Of a DNA stretch of 47,949 nt, positions 8,674 through 17,984 are shown one piece after another. The notes beneath the pieces are model-generated. The model was given only the letters and a program-made list of their open reading frames with translations, made no database searches and was not told where the DNA came from. Source of the stretch: UBA2022 sp964621555 (GTDB taxonomy: Bacteria > Patescibacteriota > Dojkabacteria > SC72). The position numbers were made by a program, and so were the translations under genes. The stretch spans positions 1 through 47,949 of the forward strand of contig CAZUOO010000003.1 of the NCBI GenBank assembly GCA_964621555.1, read 5' to 3'. Position 1 is the stretch's first letter, and each line of letters opens with the position of its first letter.

Positions 8674-11600
8674 ATGGCTGGTAAAAAGAAAGCTGAATAT
8701 GAAAATGCCCTACAATCTATATCTGATTTCATTTTCAAGAACTCTGGTAAAAGGGTAAAGTTAAAACCAGGGAAAATTACAGGAGCATCAGGAGCAGATA
8801 GATTAGCCAGTACATTGGCAGAGATTGCTTCTAAACCAGGAGTATACATCTCCGAGTCAATGATGAAGTCTATCAACGATACCCTTGGTAGTCCTGCTTG
8901 GCTACAATTTCATGTAGACAAGCTTAACCAAGAGAAACATATCGGAACTGATCCCAATTCAAGCCGTTTTAGGGTTAGAAATCAGGAAACGGGCTCCTTT
9001 ATCGCTAACCCTCGGAAATATGTAAAAGGTATATTTGACAATGCTAAAGCTGAGAGAGATTGGGCCGCTAAGGTAGGGTTTGCTGGGTATGCAGATGGTG
9101 CTGTGGCTCTGCTTTGGGCAAAGCGTAAGGCTGGACTCAGTTGGTCTGACTCTATGAAGCTCTTTTCTGCTGCTTCACACGACCTCCAACCTATACATCG
9201 TGAAGAAGCCCATCAACTGGTTGCAGAAACAGCAGCATATGAGACCTTTGATAAAAAGGATAGGGCAAAAGAAGCAGGAGAGGATCTATATAAGGCAATA
9301 AATAGCAGTAAACTAACGAGAAGCGGTAAGGCATCTGTTTCAACGGGATCACTTGGACGAAAGTTTGAGCAGACTCTCTCATACAGCGAAAGGGACCTAT
9401 GGAAAAAGGGGACAAGTGGTGCCGCATTAGTGGGAGATAATCTCAAAGTTTTTCAGAGCCTTCAAGCCAGGCAGGCGCAATTTGGTAGCTCTGGAGATAA
9501 ATACTCAGGAAGATATAAACAATTAGAAGGCTACCTTTATAATCTCAAAGACTCTTCTGGTACAAGGAAGTATACCCCTGCAGAAATATTAGGGTTGTTA
9601 GATAGATATGTTGAAACCAGAGATATCTCAAAAATAGGTCTAACGGGGAGTGAAATGAAAGGTATTGATAATATCTCCGACATTAGCCCTACCACATACC
9701 GAAGAATGCTCTCTCGTAATCTTGAAGCCAAACTAAAGCTACAAGATCCATCTAAAGACATGGACGAGATTACTAGAATCTCTAAATCTCTAGGAATCGT
9801 TGGGCTGTGGCAACGAGCCTATGGAAGTCCTAGTGCTGAATACTATGATGATCTTGTTGGTAAAATTAATGCTGAAATAAATAAACCAACAATTACGACG
9901 GGGAGAAAGTCTCAGTTAGAGGCCCTACTAGGTGAGGTGAGTAAGGAAGCTGCGGTATTGGGTAATAGAAGGGGAAGCTATCTTGGAGCGTATACAGGTG
10001 TGACAAGCGTCCCAGTTGTGGGTCAAATGAGAAAAGACTTGAGTAAATATATCGACAAGGAACTTCAATTCTGGTCAATAAAGTTAACAGAGCTAAACGA
10101 CCTTAAACGACAAGGAACAATTTCTTCTGATCAGTATAAGGAGCTACAGGAAGCCGCTAGAATGATAGGTGTTGTACGAACTGAGAGAGCTCACCTAAAG
10201 ACACTGCCATGGGCAGGGGCAAGAATTACTGTGGGACAGGTATCAAACATGTTTAGGACATTTAAAACAGTCTTTCAAGGTGGAGCGGGTGGTGCGTTAG
10301 CGACAGGAATGTTTTGGGTTTCTGATCTTGCAGGTCCGTTGGCGCCAGGTGTTGTTGACGACTTCTTCGTGCATCTATCTAAAGGTGGTGCTGCTGCTAC
10401 AAAGTATACAAACGTTATAATGAGGGAGGATATTCACCCTGCATACTCTAGATTAGCTTCTCTCTACTACATATCTCCTTCTAGTATCCTTAAAACTGTC
10501 CTTTGGAACGGAGAGGGTTGGACATTTGGAGCCTCGCTTAGGCAGATGGCGGCTCAAAACATTCTTAAGGCGAATGCTGGTGATATCGCTACGGTACTAG
10601 GTATAACTCAAGATGAATTTATGGGTAGGTTGGGAAAGAACTACCTTGATGTGGTTGATCAACTAAAGGGAATTAATAATCCAATTATTAAGAAGTTTAT
10701 TGGTAGGGTTGATTCGCTCTCTCAGACGGCAGTATGGATGGGTAAGGTTGGAGATTTCTATGCAACTCATGTCGCAGGTTTGTACAACAAAATTGGAGGG
10801 AATATACGTGGCAAGATAATGGGAGTTGTGCAGAAATTCCTAAAAGGAAAACTTAATAGTGAAATATGGAATAAGGCTGTAGATGGTTTTGTAGCAGGCT
10901 CATTGGGTATAAAGCAGTTAATCAGGGCAGGTGTTGAGGCTATCATAATGTCACTAAATATTACTGTATCTGGAGGGTCGTTGAGTATGTTGGTAGGTAT
11001 TATCTCCTATGCTGTTACAGAAGGTATATATAAATTTGCCCAGCCTCTAATGGAGGTGTTAGCTGGAGTATTTGCAGTCTTAGGTATATTGGTAATTGCT
11101 CTAATAATCGGAATTATTGGCTTCTTCGGAAGCAATTTCGCGGCAGATAGTGATCCATATAGATCATATATACCTGGTGAGGCAATTGCTTGTGTTGATA
11201 CAAGTCCATATAAATACCTATTTCCTGAGGATAATGTTCCAAGTTTTGGTAGTGGGAAGATACCTCCAGATTCTGCCTGTCCATTTAAGAAGTCGGTACT
11301 ATGTTCACAAGGAGGTCGAGCTTCAATCATATCTGGATATCATAAAACTAGGATGAGCTTTGATGCCACAAGTTCTGGTGAAGCAAGTATTATCACTAAT
11401 ATTTGGCACGCTCCTTCAGATGGGAAAGTCACACACTACACCCCAAATAATTACGATTGTATCGGTGGTGGGAATTCTGGAGGTGAGCTCCATTTCGTTG
11501 ATGGAGAGGGTAATAAGTATATTCTCAAGCATGTACGTGCAATAGCGTCACTTGGACCTGTAACTAAAGGAAAGGCTGTTGCGAAGGCTCAAGGTTATGG

Positions 11601-11757
11601 TGAGAATATCTCTTATTCGTGTTGGGATGGACCTCACTACCATTTAGATGTCATGGTTAATGATAAGTTTGTTGATTCCGTGATATGGTATAGGGACGGC
11701 TTGAAATGTAACGTAGTCTTTAATTTAGTTGGTTACGCACATTGCGCAGGATATTAG
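8674..11757 (+). CDS. 1027-aa membrane protein with degenerate M23 (LytM-like) C-terminal domain
   Basis: The first ~700 residues are soluble, Lys/Ser/Ala-rich and mostly helical, and match no family I know. Hydrophobic helices follow at ~760-790 and ~798-825 (VFAVLGILVIALIIGIIGFFG). A C-terminal domain at ~870-1010 resembles peptidase M23/LytM: HAPSDGKVTHY, YILKHVRAI (the usual YAHL position), a K/G-rich turn, and GPHYHLDV (the usual HxH motif). The first zinc-ligand motif HxxxD appears as RMSFD near residue 892, so the first His seems replaced by Arg. The domain may be non-catalytic or unusual. It resembles VirB1/TraG-type murein-remodelling parts of secretion systems. The gene follows the VirB6/TrbL-like gene by 21 nt. 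Confidence 0.65.
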   Translation: MAGKKKAEYENALQSISDFIFKNSGKRVKLKPGKITGASGADRLASTLAEIASKPGVYISESMMKSINDTLGSPAWLQFHVDKLNQEKHIGTDPNSSRFRVRNQETGSFIANPRKYVKGIFDNAKAERDWAAKVGFAGYADGAVALLWAKRKAGLSWSDSMKLFSAASHDLQPIHREEAHQLVAETAAYETFDKKDRAKEAGEDLYKAINSSKLTRSGKASVSTGSLGRKFEQTLSYSERDLWKKGTSGAALVGDNLKVFQSLQARQAQFGSSGDKYSGRYKQLEGYLYNLKDSSGTRKYTPAEILGLLDRYVETRDISKIGLTGSEMKGIDNISDISPTTYRRMLSRNLEAKLKLQDPSKDMDEITRISKSLGIVGLWQRAYGSPSAEYYDDLVGKINAEINKPTITTGRKSQLEALLGEVSKEAAVLGNRRGSYLGAYTGVTSVPVVGQMRKDLSKYIDKELQFWSIKLTELNDLKRQGTISSDQYKELQEAARMIGVVRTERAHLKTLPWAGARITVGQVSNMFRTFKTVFQGGAGGALATGMFWVSDLAGPLAPGVVDDFFVHLSKGGAAATKYTNVIMREDIHPAYSRLASLYYISPSSILKTVLWNGEGWTFGASLRQMAAQNILKANAGDIATVLGITQDEFMGRLGKNYLDVVDQLKGINNPIIKKFIGRVDSLSQTAVWMGKVGDFYATHVAGLYNKIGGNIRGKIMGVVQKFLKGKLNSEIWNKAVDGFVAGSLGIKQLIRAGVEAIIMSLNITVSGGSLSMLVGIISYAVTEGIYKFAQPLMEVLAGVFAVLGILVIALIIGIIGFFGSNFAADSDPYRSYIPGEAIACVDTSPYKYLFPEDNVPSFGSGKIPPDSACPFKKSVLCSQGGRASIISGYHKTRMSFDATSSGEASIITNIWHAPSDGKVTHYTPNNYDCIGGGNSGGELHFVDGEGNKYILKHVRAIASLGPVTKGKAVAKAQGYGENISYSCWDGPHYHLDVMVNDKFVDSVIWYRDGLKCNVVFNLVGYAHCAGY

Positions 11758-12785
11758 ATTTTATAAATAAAAATAAGGGGGTATTATTAGCAATACTAAT
11801 TGTAATTGCTATCTCTGCCATTATTATAATATGGCTAACTTCAGGCGATGATAAACAAGCGCCAAATAACAACTTCCTAATTGAAGTGCCATTAAGCACT
11901 GAGGTGAAACACGCTGTAACAATAGATAGAGAGAAATATGTCCAATTACCAAAGGAACTAGGAATTTACAAGATAGTGAAGACCGATAATCGAGCCTTGA
12001 TTAATAATTTCCTTGTGAAAATTGGTAAAAATAATATGAATATTGCGTTTTCAGATCCAGATTTCGTAAGCTGGGAGAAAGATAATGAGTATGTTGAGTA
12101 TATTACAAACTACTCTAGCCTCAAGTTCTATTTTGAAGACACCGTACAATTAGTATTCAATAATCCTGTTACAGATGATGCATCAGCACAAAGATTTGTA
12201 GAACTCTTCTATAGGAATTACCTAAATAAAGACTATGAATTTACTAACGTGAAAGTTACACAGGAAGGAACTATGAAGAAGATTGAAGCCTCAAGGAAGA
12301 TTGGTGACCTCCCAATATATACGATGGGTTACGATGTAAGGACAGACTTATTGTATATTGACAATAATAGTAATTTGAAAAGTGGACTACTTACAATAGT
12401 GGAAGTGGAGGCTGAGCCTGCAGATACAATCCCACTTGTTGATATTACAAACTTACAAAATGTATTAAGGAACTCTGAATACCCAAAGGTGGTCTATGAA
12501 GGGTACTCTGAAGAACTAATTGAATATGCGAGTAGGAATGAAGATGGCACAGAAATACCTGATTACGGGGATAATCTTATCGCTAAAACTCTTCAGGCAA
12601 CTTCCGTGGCAGACAAAGTTGGCCTTGTGTATTTCTACTCTGACAATTCCCTTACATATCTTGTTCCTAGTTATCAAATATATTCAACAGGAAGGGTTGA
12701 GTATAACTCTAAGACTTTCCCTATCCCTCTACTAATTTATGCAAACGCCCTTGATCCTGAAAGGGTCTTTATATCTAACGAGTAA
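11742..12785 (+). CDS. unknown membrane-anchored protein
   Basis: This 347-aa protein starts at a TTG that overlaps the end of the previous gene by 16 nt; I chose it because it gives the positively charged N terminus MRRILDFINKNKG before a clear TM helix (about residues 14-34, VLLAILIVIAISAIIIIWL). The rest is soluble with mixed alpha/beta character (for example VQLVFNNPVTDDASAQRFVE and GLVYFYSDNSLTYLVPSYQ). No family is recognised. Orientation and overlap tie it to the secretion-like cluster. It would be a bitopic protein with its C-terminal domain outside the membrane. Confidence 0.65.
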   Translation: MRRILDFINKNKGVLLAILIVIAISAIIIIWLTSGDDKQAPNNNFLIEVPLSTEVKHAVTIDREKYVQLPKELGIYKIVKTDNRALINNFLVKIGKNNMNIAFSDPDFVSWEKDNEYVEYITNYSSLKFYFEDTVQLVFNNPVTDDASAQRFVELFYRNYLNKDYEFTNVKVTQEGTMKKIEASRKIGDLPIYTMGYDVRTDLLYIDNNSNLKSGLLTIVEVEAEPADTIPLVDITNLQNVLRNSEYPKVVYEGYSEELIEYASRNEDGTEIPDYGDNLIAKTLQATSVADKVGLVYFYSDNSLTYLVPSYQIYSTGRVEYNSKTFPIPLLIYANALDPERVFISNE

Positions 12786-12790
12786 TTTAT

Positions 12791-13726
12791 ATGAGACTTC
12801 GCGACCTTCTACAGCTATTTAGAGTTAAGCAGTGGATTAAGAACCTGATAATTTTCCTTCCTCTCTTTTTCTCTGGAGAGCTGTTAATACTTTCAGATGT
12901 GCTTAAGACGCTGTACGCATTTGTAGCACTCTCATTGCTCACATCATCAATATATATCATCAATGACATTGTAGATAAGCAGAGGGATTCAATTCATCCT
13001 AAGAAGAAAGAACGCTTAATAAGTTCGGGTAGGATTTCTGTGCTTTGGGCAGGTATATTCTCTGCTCTTTCCTTTGTCATGGCACTGGCTACAGCATATT
13101 ATGTGGTTGGGTCTGAATACTTCATATCGTTCCTATTAGCATACTTTGCAATGATGGTTGCATATACTCTCTACTTTAAACATGTCGGGATAATTGATGC
13201 CATCGTTATATCTTTGGGCTTTGTACTTAGAGTTGTAGCAGGAGCTGTGTTACTGGAACTCTCACTTTCCGCAATGCTAGTAGTTGCCGTAATTGGAGCT
13301 GCAATTTTAATTTCCTTCGGAAAACGTAAAGCAGAGATATCATCGATGGGGTATGGAAAGGCTATTAAGCACCGACCTGCATTAGCTGTCTATCCTAAAG
13401 GTGTATTAGATATAATTATATCTACCGTAACCTCCGTTACTTTCTTCGCCTATATAATGTACTGCTATGCTTTCAAGACTGAAGGGCTTAGAGAATTACT
13501 TGGAACATATCTTCCACCTCGATTTCAAGATCCCCAATGGCTGCTACTCACTATTCCTGTGGCGTTCTACGTCCTAACCCGCTATCTAATCATCATTTAT
13601 AAAGGGGAGAGTAGCGTGCCGGAAGATATATGGATAAAGGACAGAGGGCTTAGGTATGGGCTAGTATTTTGGGTTATATTACTATTTCTCTTGATATATT
13701 TCGAACAGTTCTCTAGAATGTTCTAG
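12791..13726 (+). CDS. UbiA-family prenyltransferase, decaprenyl-phosphate phosphoribosyltransferase-like
   Basis: This 311-aa polytopic membrane protein shows the UbiA superfamily Asp-rich motif NDIVDKQRD (about residues 57-65) with the following HPKKKERLISSG. The opening LRDLLQLFRVKQWIKNLIIFL is typical of the branch that transfers phosphoribose from PRPP to polyprenyl phosphate (Rv3806c/DPPR synthase type). About eight or nine hydrophobic helices are visible. A second conserved region reads GKRKAEISSMG. The expected product is polyprenyl-phosphate-linked ribose phosphate, a precursor for cell-envelope pentose sugars. It stands 5 nt after the previous gene and abuts the next one, whose ATG follows the stop directly. 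Confidence 0.85.
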   Translation: MRLRDLLQLFRVKQWIKNLIIFLPLFFSGELLILSDVLKTLYAFVALSLLTSSIYIINDIVDKQRDSIHPKKKERLISSGRISVLWAGIFSALSFVMALATAYYVVGSEYFISFLLAYFAMMVAYTLYFKHVGIIDAIVISLGFVLRVVAGAVLLELSLSAMLVVAVIGAAILISFGKRKAEISSMGYGKAIKHRPALAVYPKGVLDIIISTVTSVTFFAYIMYCYAFKTEGLRELLGTYLPPRFQDPQWLLLTIPVAFYVLTRYLIIIYKGESSVPEDIWIKDRGLRYGLVFWVILLFLLIYFEQFSRMF

Positions 13727-14920
13727 ATGAAAAACATTCCTAGAATTCTAACAATCTTTATATCTTCCCTTTTTGTAGTATCTTTCATGTACACATCCGT
13801 AAGTGCTGCTGAATATACTAGAGAACAGTCAAAGGTCGATACTTCAATTTCAGATCAAACCACTAGGCAATATTCACAACCAACTAAAGTGTATATATCT
13901 CAAATTATTTCTGCAGATGAGTCCACTCAGAAGAACCCAATAGCTTGGTTTAGATCCCTCTACTACTACTCAATTACTAGACTAGGGTATGTGGACCTCC
14001 CATATACCTATGTTATAGATAGAGATGGAAATCTATACAACGGTAGGGATGGTGGTGATAATGTAAGCCCAGAGATCGAAGGAGATTCAGGTGGTATAGT
14101 TATTGGATACCTCTCAAATTCTACAGACCTTACTGTGCAGTCAGAAGATGCATTAAAGGCATTGATTACGAAAGTCTCGTATACATATGGAATTGAAGCA
14201 AAGAATATTGAGGTTGTTGATATTCAGATGGTTAAATCAGATGGACGATCTACGAAAAGTAGCTTTAAGCCACTGAACAATGTTTTCTCGCAAAATATTC
14301 GTACGTTATTAAAAGATGTTAAATACTCGGATAAAGAGCATATTAGCTACGAGGCAGAGTTGGTAGAGATAAAATACGAGAAAACTGTAAAGGCAGGTGA
14401 AAAATTAACCGTAGATGTGGTTGTAAAAAATATAAATAAATTTCCGTGGTTCACTCAAGAAGATTACATATACGTATCGACAAAGGACTCTAAAAATAGC
14501 AGATTCGCAATTAACGGAGTTTGGGATAGTTTTAGCAAACCAGTGAGTATTGAGAATAAAACGATACTTCCTGATGAAACGGTGACACTCACATTCCAGT
14601 TACAAGCTCTCCTGCTTCCTGGTAAATATTCCGAACCTTTCTACATTCTGAAAGCTCCTAATACCAAATTCGCAAATACTGATTTCAAGGTTGAATTTGA
14701 AATTACAAAAGGAGACTTTAAACTAGTGCAGGTTGTAAATACACCTGGAGGAGTATTGAATGTTAGAGAGTGTCCTTCTGGGGGCTGTAAGGCCCTAACA
14801 CAGTTAGATGAAGGACAGGTAGTTATTATGGTTGAAAAGACCCCTGCAGGTTGGTATAGAGTTCGCTATGCTGAGAAGAAAGAAGGTTGGGTGTATGCCC
14901 CATACATAAAAGAATTGTAA
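13727..14920 (+). CDS. secreted PGRP-like / Ig-like / SH3 cell-wall protein
   Basis: This 397-aa protein has a cleavable-looking signal peptide (~1-27, ending SVSAAEY). Residues ~45-195 resemble a peptidoglycan-recognition/amidase_2 fold (LPYTYVIDRDGNLYNGRDGG, then GIVIGYLSN). The zinc-binding histidines of active amidases are absent where expected. Residues ~205-325 look like an NBR1-type Ig-like domain (VKNINKFPWF ... LLPGKYSEPFYI). Residues ~335-397 form a bacterial SH3 domain (VLNVRECPSGGC ... WYRVRYAEKKEGWVYAPYI). The likely role is binding to peptidoglycan outside the cell rather than cutting it. It directly follows the UbiA-family gene with no gap. Confidence 0.75.
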   Translation: MKNIPRILTIFISSLFVVSFMYTSVSAAEYTREQSKVDTSISDQTTRQYSQPTKVYISQIISADESTQKNPIAWFRSLYYYSITRLGYVDLPYTYVIDRDGNLYNGRDGGDNVSPEIEGDSGGIVIGYLSNSTDLTVQSEDALKALITKVSYTYGIEAKNIEVVDIQMVKSDGRSTKSSFKPLNNVFSQNIRTLLKDVKYSDKEHISYEAELVEIKYEKTVKAGEKLTVDVVVKNINKFPWFTQEDYIYVSTKDSKNSRFAINGVWDSFSKPVSIENKTILPDETVTLTFQLQALLLPGKYSEPFYILKAPNTKFANTDFKVEFEITKGDFKLVQVVNTPGGVLNVRECPSGGCKALTQLDEGQVVIMVEKTPAGWYRVRYAEKKEGWVYAPYIKEL

Positions 14921-14926
14921 ATACTC

Positions 14927-16933
14927 ATGTCTAAGGATTTAATCCTAGAAAATTTAAACCCTCCTCAGAGGGAAGCAGTTATTCATCAGCAAGGTCCCTT
15001 GTTGATATTTGCTGGTGCAGGTTCCGGGAAAACCAAGGTTATCACAAGCCGTATTGCATATTTAATAACTCAGTATGGTGTAAACCCTACGGATATTCTG
15101 GCTGTAACTTTTACAAAGAAAGCATCTGAAGAGATGAAGGAAAGGGTCACCAATCTACTGGAACAGATCGGAGCAAGCTCTGGAGATGGACCTGTGGTTG
15201 GCACCTTTCACTCTATTGGTGCAATGATACTCAGAAAGGAAGCTCCCACATTGGGCTATACAAATTCATTCTCAATATATGACTCTGATGACAGTGAGAA
15301 TCTAATAAAAGAGATACTTCTTTCAATGAATTTGGATATAAAGCAGGTGAAGCCTCAAGCTATATCGTGGTTAATAAGTGCAGCTAAGAATGATCTAGTT
15401 ACACCAGAAAACTTCTCGTATCACTATACGGGATATATTGAAGACATTGCGGGAGAAGTATATGCCAAGTATCAGAAACAATTAAAAGATCAAAACTCCG
15501 TTGACTTCGGTGATCTCATCTACCTACCTGCTAGATTAATGCTAGACAATGCCCAGATGACTGAGAAATATCAGAATATGTATAAGTACCTCCTTATAGA
15601 TGAGTATCAGGATACCAATAAAGCGCAGTATACGCTTTCAAAGGTGCTCTCAGAGAAACATCGCAATATATGCGTAGTAGGGGATGATGATCAAGGCATA
15701 TATGGTTGGAGAGGTGCAGATATTCAAAACATACTCTCTTTTGAAAAGGACTTCCCTGAGGTAAAGGTGGTTAAACTTGAACAGAACTATCGATCTGTGG
15801 CAAACGTAATACACGCGGCCGTATCTGTAATACAACAGAATTCATCTAGAGCTGAGAAAACGTTGTGGACAGATAAAGCGGACGGGGAGAAAATTGTTAT
15901 ATACCAAGCCCGTGATCCAGAGGATGAGGCACAATATGTGGTAGATGAACTAATCTCGTTTAAGAACTCTGGTAGAAGATTGGGTGACGCTGCAATACTA
16001 TATCGAACCAACTTCCAATCACGAACAATTGAAGAAGCGTTATTGAGAAGGGGAATATCATATAAACTTGTAGGTGGTTTTAGATTCTACGAGAGAAAAG
16101 AGATCAAGGATATAATCAGCTACTTAAGGTTTGTGCATAACATTAAGGACGATTTAAGCGTATCAAGGGTATTAAATATTCCCACTAGAAAGGTTGGTCC
16201 TAAGAGTGTGGCAGATATCTACGCGATTGCACGTCAAGCAGGTGTTTCAATTGGTGAGGCGTTGGTAGGGGGGTATATTCATAGTAATGAGATTCAAAAT
16301 AGTGGGATATTGGAAGAGGGTGTACTTGAAAAGATTGCTGGAGTTACAGATCTCCTTCGCAAATTCTCTAACCTGTGCGATGTATTTGGAGAAATCTATG
16401 TGAACTGCAAGGATATGAACGCCCTATCTGCGATCTCAGAGATAATGGAAATAATTAGGTACGAAACATTTATAGATGATGGTACCGAGGCCGCACAATC
16501 TAGATTGGAAAACCTCACAGAATTGAAGAACGTTGCAGCAAGTTACGTAGCTAAATCTGAGGATAATTCATTGGCTCTTTTCTTACAAGAGATTACCCTT
16601 ATAGAACAGGAACAGGATAAGAATAAGAAGACGGGTGGGGATAGCGTGACCCTTATGACTATGCATTCATCAAAAGGTTTGGAATTTCCAGCTGTATTTA
16701 TAGTTGGTATGGAGGAGGGCATATTCCCTCACTCTCGTTCATTTACTGATAATAAAGGGTTGGAAGAGGAAAGAAGGTTATGTTATGTTGGGATTACTAG
16801 AGCAAGAGAGAGGTTGTGGTTAACATTTTCAGAAGGTAGGAATCAAATGGGAGGATATAGTTCACAGATTCCATCTAGATTCCTTGCTGAAATACCACAG
16901 GATTTATGTGAATACTATAGTTGGAACGCTTAG
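14927..16933 (+). CDS. pcrA: UvrD/PcrA-type superfamily 1 DNA helicase
   Basis: This 668-aa ATP-dependent 3'-5' helicase used in repair and replication restart has all the SF1 motifs in order: Q motif LNPPQREAV, Walker A AGAGSGKT (about residues 28-35), VGTFHS, Walker B LLIDEYQD, GDDDQGIYGWRGAD, LEQNYRS, TMHSSKGLEF and YVGITRARERLWL. It is shorter than Bacillus PcrA or E. coli UvrD (~720-740 aa), mainly at the C terminus. That agrees with the compact genome. The symbol is a family-level call; rep or uvrD would be equally defensible. It lies 6 nt after the PGRP-like gene and converges with the Rpf-like gene with only 4 nt between the stops. Confidence 0.95.
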   Translation: MSKDLILENLNPPQREAVIHQQGPLLIFAGAGSGKTKVITSRIAYLITQYGVNPTDILAVTFTKKASEEMKERVTNLLEQIGASSGDGPVVGTFHSIGAMILRKEAPTLGYTNSFSIYDSDDSENLIKEILLSMNLDIKQVKPQAISWLISAAKNDLVTPENFSYHYTGYIEDIAGEVYAKYQKQLKDQNSVDFGDLIYLPARLMLDNAQMTEKYQNMYKYLLIDEYQDTNKAQYTLSKVLSEKHRNICVVGDDDQGIYGWRGADIQNILSFEKDFPEVKVVKLEQNYRSVANVIHAAVSVIQQNSSRAEKTLWTDKADGEKIVIYQARDPEDEAQYVVDELISFKNSGRRLGDAAILYRTNFQSRTIEEALLRRGISYKLVGGFRFYERKEIKDIISYLRFVHNIKDDLSVSRVLNIPTRKVGPKSVADIYAIARQAGVSIGEALVGGYIHSNEIQNSGILEEGVLEKIAGVTDLLRKFSNLCDVFGEIYVNCKDMNALSAISEIMEIIRYETFIDDGTEAAQSRLENLTELKNVAASYVAKSEDNSLALFLQEITLIEQEQDKNKKTGGDSVTLMTMHSSKGLEFPAVFIVGMEEGIFPHSRSFTDNKGLEEERRLCYVGITRARERLWLTFSEGRNQMGGYSSQIPSRFLAEIPQDLCEYYSWNA

Positions 16934-16937
16934 GTAA

Positions 16938-17879
16938 TTAAAGGGATTTATATTTTGCGTTACAGCTTGGCCATTGAAGACTTCTATAAGGATCTCCGAA
17001 ATCATACATTCCAGACACAATTCTAATCTGTTCTGTACCGTCAAAGATATTTACTCCTCCCTTGCTAGCAAAAGTTCTCTTATTGAATTGGTACAGCCCA
17101 AAATATACATTCCTAGTATTTTGGCCAGAGTCACACCATGTCTCACACCTCATTACAAACTTCATCCAGTCGTTCTTCTGTGGGCTTTTGGTTGGATCTA
17201 CATATCTATCAATTACATTGTCCCAATATCCACAGCTTTGAATTGTCACGGGTTTGGTACCAATTAGTACACTCTTATGTACAACCGGTGTTTTAACATA
17301 TGTCTTTACAATACTCGACCTTGTTGCCACTCCGTCTTGGTATACAATTTTTATAACTTTGCCGAGAATACCATTCTTTCCCTCCTGCTCAATCTTCACT
17401 GTACCAGTATTTAGCGTATCAGTTGTATTCTCTATAACTTTAAACGGAATTGTTTCCAGCTTTTCTACATACTCTATTTGGACACGGACTATTTGTATTT
17501 TACCTTTATGCGCAATTACTTCGGTGAGGTCTGGGAATGTAATGTCGTTATCATTTAGGCTATAGCCGGTCTCATCTATAATCTCTGAAACTGTTTTCCC
17601 GTACACTAGATGTGTAGTTATATTCTCACTAGTGATTATATCTACAACTTTTGGTGAAAACACAGAAGTAGTTACACTCTCTGAAATTGAGAAGAGCTTA
17701 GGTAGTGTACTGTCATTTATAGAGTTAGTATTGGATACAGAGGATTCTGCATATATGTAACTCGCCCCGAATTTGAATCCCATGAGTAGTAGTAAGGAGA
17801 TGGATACAAAAAAGGCTCTTATAAATGTAGTATGGTTTTTTAGTCTTCTGTTCCCGTTTACACGGTATGACCGATCCAT
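16938..17879 (-). CDS. secreted G5-domain, Rpf/lysozyme-fold exoenzyme
   Basis: This 313-aa protein has a signal or TM segment at ~22-44. A DUF348-like segment follows (~70-110, ENITTHLVYGKTVSEIIDE), then a G5 domain (~115-205, ending in TYVKTPVVH). A C-terminal lysozyme-like domain of the resuscitation-promoting-factor type comes last (~235-313: WMKFVMRCETW, then YFGLYQFNKRTFASKGG, then YRSLQWPSC). The Glu in CET is at the position of the catalytic Glu of Rpf proteins. It would cut or remodel peptidoglycan outside the cell. Transcription is divergent from the TPR gene, and a TATAAT box ends 5 nt before the ATG, so the mRNA is probably leaderless. Confidence 0.8.
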   Translation of the reverse strand: MDRSYRVNGNRRLKNHTTFIRAFFVSISLLLLMGFKFGASYIYAESSVSNTNSINDSTLPKLFSISESVTTSVFSPKVVDIITSENITTHLVYGKTVSEIIDETGYSLNDNDITFPDLTEVIAHKGKIQIVRVQIEYVEKLETIPFKVIENTTDTLNTGTVKIEQEGKNGILGKVIKIVYQDGVATRSSIVKTYVKTPVVHKSVLIGTKPVTIQSCGYWDNVIDRYVDPTKSPQKNDWMKFVMRCETWCDSGQNTRNVYFGLYQFNKRTFASKGGVNIFDGTEQIRIVSGMYDFGDPYRSLQWPSCNAKYKSL

Positions 17880-17884
17880 TTTTT

Positions 17885-17890
17885 ATTATA
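17885..17890 (-). promoter_or_regulatory. -10 box of Rpf-like gene, leaderless geometry
   Basis: On the minus strand this reads TATAAT, followed by five A residues and then the ATG at 17879. The spacing puts the expected transcription start on, or within one or two bases of, the start codon. Confidence 0.55.
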
Positions 17891-17955
17891 AAAATATTAT
17901 TCCTATGCGATATCTGGTATGCCACTGGCATAGGATGAAAAATTCTAGCAGATAT

Positions 17956-17984
17956 TTGACAATAATGCACACCTCGACTAACAT
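17956..17984 (+). promoter_or_regulatory. -35/-10 promoter of TPR gene, leaderless geometry
   Basis: TTGACA (17956-17961), a 17-nt spacer and TAACAT (17979-17984) are followed after 7 nt by the ATG at 17992. The consensus -35 and ideal spacing make this a strong candidate, and the mRNA would start at the A of the ATG or one base before it. Confidence 0.6.
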
